Assembly: GCA_030625165.1 (NCBI GenBank)
Contig: DAOURL010000005.1
Coordinates: 1-37,971, forward strand
Direction of reading: 5' to 3'
DNA: 37,971 bases
Source of the DNA: Methanosarcinales archaeon
GTDB lineage: Archaea; Halobacteriota; Methanosarcinia; Methanosarcinales; Methanogasteraceae
In this document: one piece after another, positions 26,904 to 37,121 of the stretch
How the letters are laid out: the number at the start of each line of letters is the position of its first letter
Position numbering within the stretch: position 1 is the stretch's first letter
Made by a program: the position numbers and the translations under genes
The notes under the pieces: model-generated
What the model was told of the DNA's origin: nothing
The model's database searches: none
What the model saw: only the letters and a program-made list of their open reading frames with translations

Positions 26904-28370
26904 TCAGAAATCGAAGAGAGAGGTCTGCGGCTTCTTCTCCTCTTTTTCCTCTTTTTTTGGCTCCTTACGAGGCTTTTCGGGTTGCATACGAACCTCAGCC
27001 CGCACCGCTCCAGCCACCTCTTCGTAAGCGCCAAGTCTGCCGAACGTCTCGATGTGCTCTGACGTCTCGCTTTCGGTCATCTCCCGCGCTTCCTGGTGGA
27101 TCGTCTTCACCTTCTTTGTGCCCTTCTTGCTGCCGGTTATGTATGCAATCTCATCAAGGTCGAGATCCATCCGTGCTGCAAGGGGCACCGCATAATCGCT
27201 ATTGGAAAACAAGATCTTGATGAACGGAAGGACGTTTAACCGTGCGTATTTCTGGGAGACGTGACATGCCAGACCGATCTTTTCCGATACCGCATCCCTT
27301 ATCTGGCGGCTCGTTCGGGTGCTCCTGAGTCTGCGCCACCGCGATGGTGGCATGAACCGCGCTCCTGGGTATTCGCGGGATTTTGCGACCGCAACACCGG
27401 ATGACATGATCGCGCCTGCATACCGCCACATCCGGTAGTTCTGGCGGAGCTGGACCCTGCCGAGAAAGAGATCGGCACGTGAAAGCATGGCAAAGCCGCG
27501 TGCCATGTCGGCGCCGCGATACTGTGCAGGCAGGTTCTCATCGATCCACTGGATGAGGTCATCCGGGGTCTCATCTATGTTGTACGTTGCATTCAACGCC
27601 TCTTTGATGTCAGTTCCCTTGAATATCTTCTTTAATGCATCGAATATCGTGTCTCTTGGATCTCGTGAAGATGTGACCACGTCTTCGACGTGCAATTCGC
27701 TTTTCCCTGCCGCCACTGCCTGTAGATCGTTGATCGCACTCCTGACATCGCCATGCGCAGTCTCTGCGATCTTCTGAAGAACATCGATATCGCAGGAGAT
27801 CTCCTCGTTCTGGCATATCTTATTGAGTACCGGGATTAGCGACCTGCTCTGCATCGAACGAAAGGCGATTGGCAGGCACAGGTTCTTGATGCTCGGCGAA
27901 ACCCCGTACAAATCGTTTGCCGTCAGAAGAATCGGCTGCGACGTGTCTTTGATGATCCTGGCAAGCGCCTGCGCTCCGCCCCGGTCGGAATTGCCATGGA
28001 TGTTGTCTGCCTCATCGAGCACGATCAACCTGATGCCGCCGCAGAGCGCTGCCGTCCGGGAGGCGGATCCAGCGACCTTCTGGATCGCAGCCGCGGTCCG
28101 CTGGTCACTCGCGTTCAGTTCGATTACCTCCCAGTTAAAATCATGTGCAAGTGCATAAGCTGCCGTTGTTTTGCCAATTCCCGGCTTTCCGTACAGGATT
28201 ACCGCTTTCTTGTCAGGCATTCCGTGTTTCCACGCTTTAGCCCACGCGCAGAGGTCGCTCACTGGTTTGTTGTTGCCTGCGATTCCGGAGAGTGTTTTTG
28301 GTCTGTACTTCTCAGACCACTCGATACTCTCATCTGGTTTGTAGTCCTGTGCATCATCCGGTCTGCTCAT
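26904..28370 (-). CDS. rfcL: Replication factor C large subunit
   Basis: 'KAVILYGKPGIGKTTAAYALAHD', 'LIVLDEADNIHGNSDRGG'; C-terminal PIP-box 'QTSLFDF'. Confidence 0.92.
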   Translation of the reverse strand: MSRPDDAQDYKPDESIEWSEKYRPKTLSGIAGNNKPVSDLCAWAKAWKHGMPDKKAVILYGKPGIGKTTAAYALAHDFNWEVIELNASDQRTAAAIQKVAGSASRTAALCGGIRLIVLDEADNIHGNSDRGGAQALARIIKDTSQPILLTANDLYGVSPSIKNLCLPIAFRSMQSRSLIPVLNKICQNEEISCDIDVLQKIAETAHGDVRSAINDLQAVAAGKSELHVEDVVTSSRDPRDTIFDALKKIFKGTDIKEALNATYNIDETPDDLIQWIDENLPAQYRGADMARGFAMLSRADLFLGRVQLRQNYRMWRYAGAIMSSGVAVAKSREYPGARFMPPSRWRRLRSTRTSRQIRDAVSEKIGLACHVSQKYARLNVLPFIKILFSNSDYAVPLAARMDLDLDEIAYITGSKKGTKKVKTIHQEAREMTESETSEHIETFGRLGAYEEVAGAVRAEVRMQPEKPRKEPKKEEKEEKKPQTSLFDF

Positions 28371-28527
28371 CGATAGCCCCCGCTGCAACTTTTCCTGCGC
28401 TCAATCGCCCGAGATCGCGGTTCCAAACTCTCTGGTACACTCGTTTTGCTCTAACATCCATCAGGTGGATCGCTGGCGTCATCTTCTCTCTTTCCATCTT
28501 CTCTCTTTCCGATACTGCGAAGGACAT
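28354..28527 (-). CDS. 57-aa small ORF overlapping the rfcL start
   Basis: ATG at 28527; MSFAVSEREKMEREKMTPAIHLMDVRAKRVYQRVWNRDLGRLSAGKVAAGAIDEQTG*; absent from the ORF track because of length. Confidence 0.3.
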   Translation of the reverse strand: MSFAVSEREKMEREKMTPAIHLMDVRAKRVYQRVWNRDLGRLSAGKVAAGAIDEQTG

Positions 28528-28701
28528 TATGGCACCCCCGTCTCAGGTATGGCAAACTTATGTATGGCTGCGCCCTGATCAAAAAGATGTTGGTCACCAA
28601 TCACATCCGATCCGGCTGCACCAAGGTCTTGCATGTAATATAACCGAGCATCAGACAGTGTAGAAAGTTCCACGGTTTCCGGTCATCCGGTGTCAGCCCA
28701 C

Positions 28702-29790
28702 TCACCCGATCACGTGCACAGCAGCCGCCTTAAACGACACGCAGACCGGGCTGCCTGCAGTAAGCCCCATCGCTGCTGCGGATTGCTTCGTGATCAGCGC
28801 AACGATGACGACCCCGCAGTCGATCTTGACGCGTGTCAGCGCTCCGTACGGAGTCATCTGCGTAACCGTCCCGTGAAATGCGTTTCTCACACTGCTCTCG
28901 CGGTGATCACGGTCCCCGTGCCGGGTCTGGAAAGCCACAGCACCGACAGACACCGCAACATCCTCGGGACGCAGGCAGACGCGTACGTGTTCGCCCGCGC
29001 TGTAACCGGAAACTGCCTCCACGACATGCGCCCCAACCTCGATCGTGGCAAGCCCGCCCTCGTTAGAGGCGACGATCCCTGAAAGGATGTTCTCGGTGCC
29101 GACAAACTCGGCGATCTCGGCATTCGCGGGCGAATTGAATATCTCTTCAGGCGTTCCTGCCTGCACGATCCGCCCCTTTATCATCACAGCGATACGGTCA
29201 GCAAGCATCATCGCCTCGGCCTGGTCATGCGTGACATGGATCGTCGTGAGCCCTGCCTCGTGGTGGATCCTCTTTAGCTCGTCCCGAAGCATGTTCTGCG
29301 TCTGGTTGTCAAGCGCAGAGAGCGGTTCGTCAAGTAGGAGGATCTCAGGGTCCACAACGATTGCCCGCGCAAGCGCAACCCGCTGCTGCTCTCCGCCTGA
29401 TAGCGTCAGCGAATAACGGTGCGAGAGGTGGGATATGCCGAGGAGATCCATAATCTCCTGTACTCTTCTTCTTCGCTCATCGCGAGGGGTTTTTTTGAGC
29501 TTCAATCCGAATTCTATATTATCTCCCACGTTTAAATGCGGGAAAATCGAATAATCCTGATAAACAAATCCGATCTTCCGCTGTTCTGGCAGGAGGTCGG
29601 CAATGTCTGTTTTACCGATCATGATGCTGCCGCTGTCAGGATGGTAAAACCCCGCGATCAACTCGAGCAGCAGCGTCTTTCCGGATGCGGTCGGTCCCAG
29701 GATTACGAAGTACTCCCCCTCTTCGATATGCAGATCGATGTTGAGTGAAAACTCCTTCCAGTTTCTCGATAGGTTTTTGATCTCGATCAT
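28702..29790 (-). CDS. wtpC: Tungstate/molybdate ABC transporter ATP-binding protein
   Basis: 'ILGPTASGKTLLLELIAG', 'LSGGEQQRVALARAIVVDPEILLLDEPLSALD', C-terminal TOBE-like region. Confidence 0.85.
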   Translation of the reverse strand: MIEIKNLSRNWKEFSLNIDLHIEEGEYFVILGPTASGKTLLLELIAGFYHPDSGSIMIGKTDIADLLPEQRKIGFVYQDYSIFPHLNVGDNIEFGLKLKKTPRDERRRRVQEIMDLLGISHLSHRYSLTLSGGEQQRVALARAIVVDPEILLLDEPLSALDNQTQNMLRDELKRIHHEAGLTTIHVTHDQAEAMMLADRIAVMIKGRIVQAGTPEEIFNSPANAEIAEFVGTENILSGIVASNEGGLATIEVGAHVVEAVSGYSAGEHVRVCLRPEDVAVSVGAVAFQTRHGDRDHRESSVRNAFHGTVTQMTPYGALTRVKIDCGVVIVALITKQSAAAMGLTAGSPVCVSFKAAAVHVIG

Positions 29791-29915
29791 TGTTCGAACC
29801 AGAATAGTCTAAGCTGGTAACTCATCAGGCAACGGAAACTAGGTCTTTGTGTACCATCGCGTTGCGGTGACCAAAAACCCGAAGACTTTTTGATATTTTC
29901 GAAATAGGTTTTTCG

Positions 29916-30003
29916 GAAAACCACAGAGGACACAGAGTGACACAGAGGGGGCGAAAGATAAAAATAACAACTCTCTGCGATCCTCTGTGCTCTCTGTGGT
30001 TTA
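29916..30003. repeat. CCACAGAGG-type palindromic intergenic element
   Basis: aaaccacagaggacacagagtgacacagaggg ... ctctctgcgatcctctgtgctctctgtggttt. Confidence 0.8.
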
Positions 30004-30121
30004 ATCTTCTTTACCATAACCGGATCCTCCGGAAGAGTGAAAAAGTGCATGCACTCGCGAATTACCAGAGAGCCCGGAAACTTCCCTATACGGTACCAAC
30101 GATATGATGTCCGGTAATGCC

Positions 30122-30373
30122 CTACGCAATGACGCCTTCATAGACATAAGTCCTGCCGATTGGCGTATACAACTCCGTAGTCCTCTGTTTAAGCTCTGAC
30201 CGGATCTCTTCTATCTTTTTGTGGACTTCTTTCGTATACAACCTTTCGCCGCACTTTTCACATACACCGGCTTTAATTCTCAGGATCGCCACATCGTTTC
30301 CACCTTTAACAATCTTCTCCACATATTTTTCTACTACTTTTCCTCCGCAGATGGGGCAAATTGGAATTAACAT
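30122..30373 (-). CDS. YgiT-type zinc-finger (MqsA N-terminus-like) antitoxin
   Basis: 'CPICGGKVVEKYVEKIVKGGNDVAILRIKAGVCEKCGERLY'; start trimmed to MLIPICPICGG. Confidence 0.75.
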   Translation of the reverse strand: MLIPICPICGGKVVEKYVEKIVKGGNDVAILRIKAGVCEKCGERLYTKEVHKKIEEIRSELKQRTTELYTPIGRTYVYEGVIA

Positions 30374-30374
30374 C

Positions 30375-30509
30375 TTATCTACCACGTAAGACAGAATAAA
30401 ACAAATCATCGTCCAGTATCTCATCATTTGCAAGTTCCTCATCCGCATGGTCTGTCATGTTGATCCTCCCTTTTATTATCGCTGATTTTATCTTTTCTAA
30501 CATAGCCAT
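30375..30509 (-). pseudogene. Truncated DUF4258-like toxin of the YgiT pair
   Basis: 44 aa: MAMLEKIKSAIIKGRINMTDHADEELANDEILDDDLFYSVLRGR*; one base separates its stop from the antitoxin ATG. Confidence 0.55.
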
Positions 30510-30627
30510 CTCTCGTTTATCTCTACTAAAAAGATTTGTACCTTCTGTCTTTGCGGACTCTTTGGATATCTATGTTGTTTCGAAGTTTTTGTCCGGACTC
30601 CGACTTAAGGCAAAGTCCAGTTGCACC

Positions 30628-31449
30628 CTATTCTCGATCATACCGCCTCCATCCCGCGGAGATCATCCGCAGCACGATAAACACGACAAGACAGATCACG
30701 ATCAGCAGGACCGCGACCGGACTCGACGCAGAAAGCCCGTACGAGATGTAGCGCTCGTAGATCAGTGTTGGCGCAATCATCGGGTAGTATGCGATCACGA
30801 TGACGGCTCCGAACTCGCTCATCGCCCGCGCCCAGCATAGAATCGAGCCGACGAGGATGTGCCTGGCAGAGAGCGGAACCGTGACCCGCCGGAATGCGTC
30901 CCATGACGAGGCTCCGAGCGATCTGGCAACGTTCTCGAGGCGCGGGTCAACGCTCTGGAACCCCTCCCGCGCCGAATTGATCAGGAACGGCACAGAGACA
31001 AAGAGCATCGCAACCACAACTCCGGGGAGCGCATCCCTGAACCTGACGATCGATGATAAGGGGTCGCCGATCATTCCATGCGACCCGAAGACCGTGAGAA
31101 GCGCAATACCCGCCACCGTGTGCGGGATGATGATCGGGATATCGATGATGCTCTCGACGATTCCCTTGCCCGGAAAGTCGCGTCTTGCAAGGAAATATGC
31201 AAGCGGCACGCCGAATACGAATGCTATTGTGGTTGCGGCAAGTGCCGTGTACATCGTCAAGAGGATGGATTTGATTACCGCAGAATCGTTGACCGCCTCG
31301 ATCAAGCCCGACCGGTTGGAGATGAGTTGCCCGAAGACCATGTAGAGGAGCGGGGTCAGTATGAATGCGAGTATTACGAGACCGAACAGTAAGAAGACGG
31401 TGAGCATGCGGTCGTGTTTTGGGGTCAGGGTCTGCATTGTGATGCTCAA
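30628..31449 (-). CDS. wtpB: Tungstate/molybdate ABC transporter permease
   Basis: '[16 protein letters not shown]', EAA-like loop '[30 protein letters not shown]', '[17 protein letters not shown]'. Confidence 0.87.
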   Translation of the reverse strand: MSITMQTLTPKHDRMLTVFLLFGLVILAFILTPLLYMVFGQLISNRSGLIEAVNDSAVIKSILLTMYTALAATTIAFVFGVPLAYFLARRDFPGKGIVESIIDIPIIIPHTVAGIALLTVFGSHGMIGDPLSSIVRFRDALPGVVVAMLFVSVPFLINSAREGFQSVDPRLENVARSLGASSWDAFRRVTVPLSARHILVGSILCWARAMSEFGAVIVIAYYPMIAPTLIYERYISYGLSASSPVAVLLIVICLVVFIVLRMISAGWRRYDRE

Positions 31450-31949
31450 GCCATCCCACCCCCTAAATGAAATTCGGGGGCATCCACGAGAATCTCTTTA
31501 CCAACCATTTGTTTCAGTTCTTTTTCAAATTTTTTAGAATTCCTATCGTTTTCTTCGTTGAAATATTCTCCAAGAGCTATTACAACCTTTTTAAAATCAC
31601 CAAAAGGGATATCGGTTTTCATCTTGTTTATAATATTCAAAGAAACAACAAGTTCCTTACTATTACTATTGGGATTTTTATGGTCTAATGTCAATACTAA
31701 AGCATCATCGAAGGTACGAAGAGTTCCATCTTGAATATTAAATTTCCCAATTATTCCAGTGTATGCGCATTTAAAACAGCTTTCTTTTTTCTCCTCACTC
31801 TTGCTATAATAGGCACCCCTCAATGCTTTTCTTACTTCTGCCATTGGGTATTTTGGCTTATTCTGATATTTACTGACCACCTTATGGCATGCTTCGCATG
31901 AAAGCGATTCTCCAAAATGTTCATCACCGCAAATATCACATCGTTTCAT
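31446..31949 (-). CDS. Zinc-binding HNH-like endonuclease
   Basis: 'CDICG...CEACH', 'CFKCAYTG', '[11 protein letters not shown]', '[15 protein letters not shown]'; AT-rich relative to flanking wtp genes. Confidence 0.65.
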   Translation of the reverse strand: MKRCDICGDEHFGESLSCEACHKVVSKYQNKPKYPMAEVRKALRGAYYSKSEEKKESCFKCAYTGIIGKFNIQDGTLRTFDDALVLTLDHKNPNSNSKELVVSLNIINKMKTDIPFGDFKKVVIALGEYFNEENDRNSKKFEKELKQMVGKEILVDAPEFHLGGGMA

Positions 31950-32012
31950 GCATATGAGAAGTCCGAACTAATCCTACATAGATATTCTCCAAAATCAGAA
32001 GCTCTTCGCCCC

Positions 32013-33158
<1,146 letters not shown>

Positions 33159-33204
33159 TCAAACAAAATAGATTGATACAATCGATACGCGCCAACCCTC
33201 CTGA

Positions 33205-33777
33205 TCAGTTGGCGCTCTGCATGATCGGTAGAGTCAGCTCCGGTATCTCGGACTCCTGTACCCGATACTCCCGCTGCATCCGGTTTCCACGCCGTTCAAG
33301 TAGCTCGCGGTTATACATCCTTGCAAGATACGTGGAGACTGTGCTCAGGTTGATCTGGCCGTAGATACGCCCGTAATGCGTCTTCACATCTGTTGATGTG
33401 AACCACACATGAGGATACTCGTATTTCAAGAACGATTCGAGGCGTTCCCTGACCGATAGCGGTGCGGACAGCGGGGCATGAGCGACAGATCGCTGATCGA
33501 CTGCGATCTTTGGTTTGGTCTCGGTCCCGGCTGAAAAGTCTTTGATGTACTGGATCATAGCGCCTGCCCAGTCATCACCTTCCCATTCCGTGGCATCATT
33601 ACCGCTGTCGGTTGTGATCTTCAGTCGGGACCTGATATAGGGCGGGTCATCTGACTCAGAAACACGTGCCGATACCGAACCTACGAAACGGATCAGTGCA
33701 TCCACCCAGTCGTCACCGCTTGGCTGGGTCGTGTACCGTCCATCTCTATCGGTCGTGATTTCAAGCCGGGACCTCAT
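33205..33777 (-). CDS. Putative winged-helix regulator with duplicated N-terminal module
   Basis: 'RSRLEITTDRDGRYTTQPSGDDWVDALIRFVGSVSA' and 'RSRLKITTDSGNDATEWEGDDWAGAMIQYIKDFSA' followed by a wHTH-like region. Confidence 0.6.
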   Translation of the reverse strand: MRSRLEITTDRDGRYTTQPSGDDWVDALIRFVGSVSARVSESDDPPYIRSRLKITTDSGNDATEWEGDDWAGAMIQYIKDFSAGTETKPKIAVDQRSVAHAPLSAPLSVRERLESFLKYEYPHVWFTSTDVKTHYGRIYGQINLSTVSTYLARMYNRELLERRGNRMQREYRVQESEIPELTLPIMQSAN

Positions 33778-33830
33778 GTTTTTTCCTCGATGATGTCACC
33801 ATCCATCCCCTCAGACGTCTGGTGCTGCAA

Positions 33831-33850
33831 CTGTGATCCAGTGATCACAG
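33831..33850. promoter_or_regulatory. Inverted-repeat operator candidate upstream of the wHTH gene
   Basis: CTGTGATC-CAGT-GATCACAG; extra half-site TGTGATC at 33880-33886; TATA-like TTTATATA (minus strand) near 33893-33900. Confidence 0.5.
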
Positions 33851-34393
33851 AACTGCGCGGGCCATTAACAGTGTGAATATGTGATCGCCTTGTATATAAA
33901 CTTTTGGGATGATTAATCCTGTAATTCTAAAATATTTATGATGAGCACAATGATACCCCAATATCAAGCCAAAAGTCGGTACAATAATCGACTTCATGAA
34001 CTTATACATCTTTTCACTCAAACAAATGCCTCTTCATCCTATGCTTATTGCAAAAGTACATTCGTAGCATTTACATCAGTATCTGGTACTAACCCCTACT
34101 TAAAGTTTGTTTGAGATTGCCATAGTTGCAATCCGGTTAAATGTAGAATAACGTAATTTCCATAGATTCCAATGGGTTTCACACTACGCCTATAAAACAT
34201 GCGTACATGTTCGAGTAAGTTGCTGCGATTAACGAGTATCGTGCGGAGTTTAAAAAAAAGGTCTATCGGTACAAAAGATCGGTAATCTGTGTAATCCATG
34301 TTAATCTGTGGTTAAAAACCCTTGCCAGCCACTGATTTTATCCACAAGTTAATCGAGCATGCTCAAACATGCACACGCATCACCAGCGTAAGT

Positions 34394-35500
34394 TCACAGA
34401 ATAACATCGCGCATTCTCTCAAGAGCGCGCATAATATCTGATTCACTCGTCGCATACGATATTCGGATATGCTCTCTGGCGTGCTCGCCGAATGCGGATC
34501 CAGGCACCGTGATCACGCCGTGCTCAGCAAGTTCCGATGCGACACGATCGCCATCACCGACGCGCGGGAAAGCATAGAACGCGCCAGCAGGGGTCGGGCA
34601 CTCGATACCCATCCCCAAAAGTCCCTTTATCAGGATGTCCCGCCTCGCCTTAAACGCCTTTCGCATATCCTCCACACAGTCCTGTGAACCTGTGATTGCC
34701 GCAAGCGCTGCTGCTTGTGCGACTGAGTTCGCACATGCCTGCACATACTGGTGCACCTTGTGAAACTGCTCGATGTATTCCATCCTCGCTGCAAGGTACC
34801 CGAGACGCCAGCCGGTCATGGAATACGTCTTTGATGCAGCGTTTACTGTAACTACATTGTCTGTGAACTCTGCAGGACTTGCGTGCTCGTTTTCGTAGAT
34901 GAAAAACTCATAGACCTCGTCAGATAGAATCGTGAAATCATAATCCTCGGCTAGTTCGGAAAGTGCCTGTATCTCCTTTCGCGACTGGACGGATCCGCAC
35001 GGGTTTGACGGCGAGTTCACAATGATAACCTTCGTATTTTGTGTGATGTGCTCAGCCACTACATCAGGATCGAGGACGAGATCAACGAGCGGAACGCCAA
35101 TCACCCTGCCACCTGCGATCTGTGAAAGCGCGCTGTACGAGACAAAACCCGGATCAGGGACCAAAACATCATCTCCCGGCTCAACCAGTGCTTGCATGGC
35201 TATGTGGAGCGCCTCGCTTGCGCCTGACGTAACCATGACTTCATCAGGGCTGACAGAGATGTTGTTGTCACGCAGGAACTTCTCAGAGAGCGCGTTTCTA
35301 AGTTCTGGGATGCCTGCGCCCGGTGTGTATTTGGTATGACCGCTCCTGATTGCGTCTATCGCAGCATCGCAGATATGACCCGGTGTCGGGAAGTCCGGCT
35401 CACCGAGTCCGAGATTGATGCTGTCCGTGCCTGCCGCCTCGAACATCTTCCGGATGCCAGAGATGTCGATCTCTGAAACCCGGTCTGTGAATGATCTCAA
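34394..35500 (-). CDS. Class I/II PLP aminotransferase (aspartate aminotransferase-like)
   Basis: 'LGLGEPDFPTPGHI', 'VNSPSNPCGSV', 'ILSDEVYEFFIYE', 'NAASKTYSMTGWRLGYL'. Confidence 0.9.
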   Translation of the reverse strand: MRSFTDRVSEIDISGIRKMFEAAGTDSINLGLGEPDFPTPGHICDAAIDAIRSGHTKYTPGAGIPELRNALSEKFLRDNNISVSPDEVMVTSGASEALHIAMQALVEPGDDVLVPDPGFVSYSALSQIAGGRVIGVPLVDLVLDPDVVAEHITQNTKVIIVNSPSNPCGSVQSRKEIQALSELAEDYDFTILSDEVYEFFIYENEHASPAEFTDNVVTVNAASKTYSMTGWRLGYLAARMEYIEQFHKVHQYVQACANSVAQAAALAAITGSQDCVEDMRKAFKARRDILIKGLLGMGIECPTPAGAFYAFPRVGDGDRVASELAEHGVITVPGSAFGEHAREHIRISYATSESDIMRALERMRDVIL

Positions 35501-35550
35501 TTGTTTACACCTCTCTTCTCAGGTCTCTGGTGACTGCCCGCGTTTATAAC

Positions 35551-36933
35551 CTACTCTGCCCGCAGAACTCCTCTTCCAACAAGCACCCCTGTTGCTGCGG
35601 CATTTACGATGTCTCTTGAAAGCCCGGTGCCATCGCCTGCGGCAAAGAGATTTTTGACACTGGTCTCCATATTCCGGTCAACATCGATCTCCATCGCATA
35701 GAACTTGATCTCTGGCGCGTACAGAAGCGTTGAATCGGACGCTACCCCGGGTATGATCTCATTTAGTACCTCAAGCCCTTCGATGATATCCATCACGATC
35801 CTGTGAGGAAGCGCCATCGAGATATCACCCGGTGTCACGTCCTTGAGCGTGTTTACGACCTGATTTCGCAAAATCCTATCCTCAGTCGATCTCCTGCCCC
35901 TCCTGAGATCGCCCATGCGCTGGAGTACGGGCTTTCCACCTCCGATAGTGGTTGCGAGTTTCGAGATCGAGATGCCGTATCTCGTCGTATTCTCGATTGG
36001 GTGGGTGAGACTGATCCTGACAAGGAATGCGAAATTCGTATTTTCAGATTGTTTGTTCTTCATAGAGTGCCCGTTCGTGGCTATGAATCCAGGATACTCC
36101 TCTTTGACGACAAAACCGTTTGCGTTTGTGCAAAACGTCCTTACAAAGTCGTCATACCGCTTGGTATGGATGTGGAACTTTGGATCGCGGTTGATGCGTG
36201 TGACCGGATCCATGATGATCGCGGGCACCTCAACACGTACACCGACATCGATGCTTCCGTAACTGGCAGCGATTCCGTGCTTGTCAACCATCTCATCCAC
36301 CCAGTTTGCACCGATCCTACCGGGTGCTGCGATCACGTATCCTGCCGTGATAGTCCTGCCGTCACCGAGAACGACTCCCTTGCACTCGTTATCGCTGATG
36401 ATAAGGTCAGAGACATTGGTATTCAACAGAAACTCGATCCCCCGCTCTACAAGACTCTCCTTGAAGTTTCTGATGACGATCGGAGCATTGTCCGATCCGA
36501 TGTGTCGCTGCGGTATATTGATGAATCGCGCCCCAACCGATGCAGCACGCCGCTTCAGCCGCTCCACAACCGCTCCAGTCGGATCGCTGATCTCATCGGG
36601 CGCCCCATATCTAAGAAAAACCTCATCCACATGATGGACGACCTCCCATGCCTCTTCCTTGCTGCCGGTCAGCATGGCAAGATCCCCTCCGATATCAGGA
36701 CGCAGATTCAGCGTGCCGTCAGAGAACGTTCCCGCGCCGCCGACCCCGCACATGATGCCACATGGCGTGCAGTGCACGCACACGCTGCTTCGTTTCATCG
36801 GACAAGCGCGCTCATCGATATCCTGCCCGCTGTCGATCACCAGCACACGAAGATCGGAATCTGCCAGTTCGTCTGCTGCGAACATACCAGCGGGACCTGC
36901 GCCGATGATCACTACGTCATAGTCATTGGTCAT
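35551..36933 (-). CDS. FAD-dependent oxidoreductase (COG2509-like)
   Basis: 'YDVVIIGAGPAGMFAADEL', Cys cluster 'VCVHCTPCGIMCGVGGAGTFSDGTLNL', C-terminal 'LFAAGDGTGLSRDIVNAAATGVLVGRGVL'; start trimmed to MTNDYDVV. Confidence 0.85.
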   Translation of the reverse strand: MTNDYDVVIIGAGPAGMFAADELADSDLRVLVIDSGQDIDERACPMKRSSVCVHCTPCGIMCGVGGAGTFSDGTLNLRPDIGGDLAMLTGSKEEAWEVVHHVDEVFLRYGAPDEISDPTGAVVERLKRRAASVGARFINIPQRHIGSDNAPIVIRNFKESLVERGIEFLLNTNVSDLIISDNECKGVVLGDGRTITAGYVIAAPGRIGANWVDEMVDKHGIAASYGSIDVGVRVEVPAIIMDPVTRINRDPKFHIHTKRYDDFVRTFCTNANGFVVKEEYPGFIATNGHSMKNKQSENTNFAFLVRISLTHPIENTTRYGISISKLATTIGGGKPVLQRMGDLRRGRRSTEDRILRNQVVNTLKDVTPGDISMALPHRIVMDIIEGLEVLNEIIPGVASDSTLLYAPEIKFYAMEIDVDRNMETSVKNLFAAGDGTGLSRDIVNAAATGVLVGRGVLRAE

Positions 36934-37121
36934 CACATCTCTTGTTGGCAGGAGGATATATATCTGTGATGGTGGGGTCGGTCCGGGCGCTGGTGCATCT
37001 CGTACTTGACTGATATCTTGCAGCGGGACTGTCACCTTGCAACGCCTGCCATAAGACCGGAAAAATGAAAAACAAAAGTGAAGGAATCGCTACCTTCGTT
37101 CGCCATCCCTGCACTATACGT

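Noticed and set aside
34270-34318. GTAATCTGTGTAATCCATGTTAATCTGTGGTTAAAA repeat-like tract
   Set aside because: Resembles the other short-unit repeats, but only one arm and one copy are visible in this window, so no family can be supported here.
35803-36969. 388-aa plus-strand ORF
   Set aside because: Antisense to the well-supported FAD oxidoreductase; His/Asp/Cys/Arg-rich composition typical of an antisense frame, no recognisable domain.
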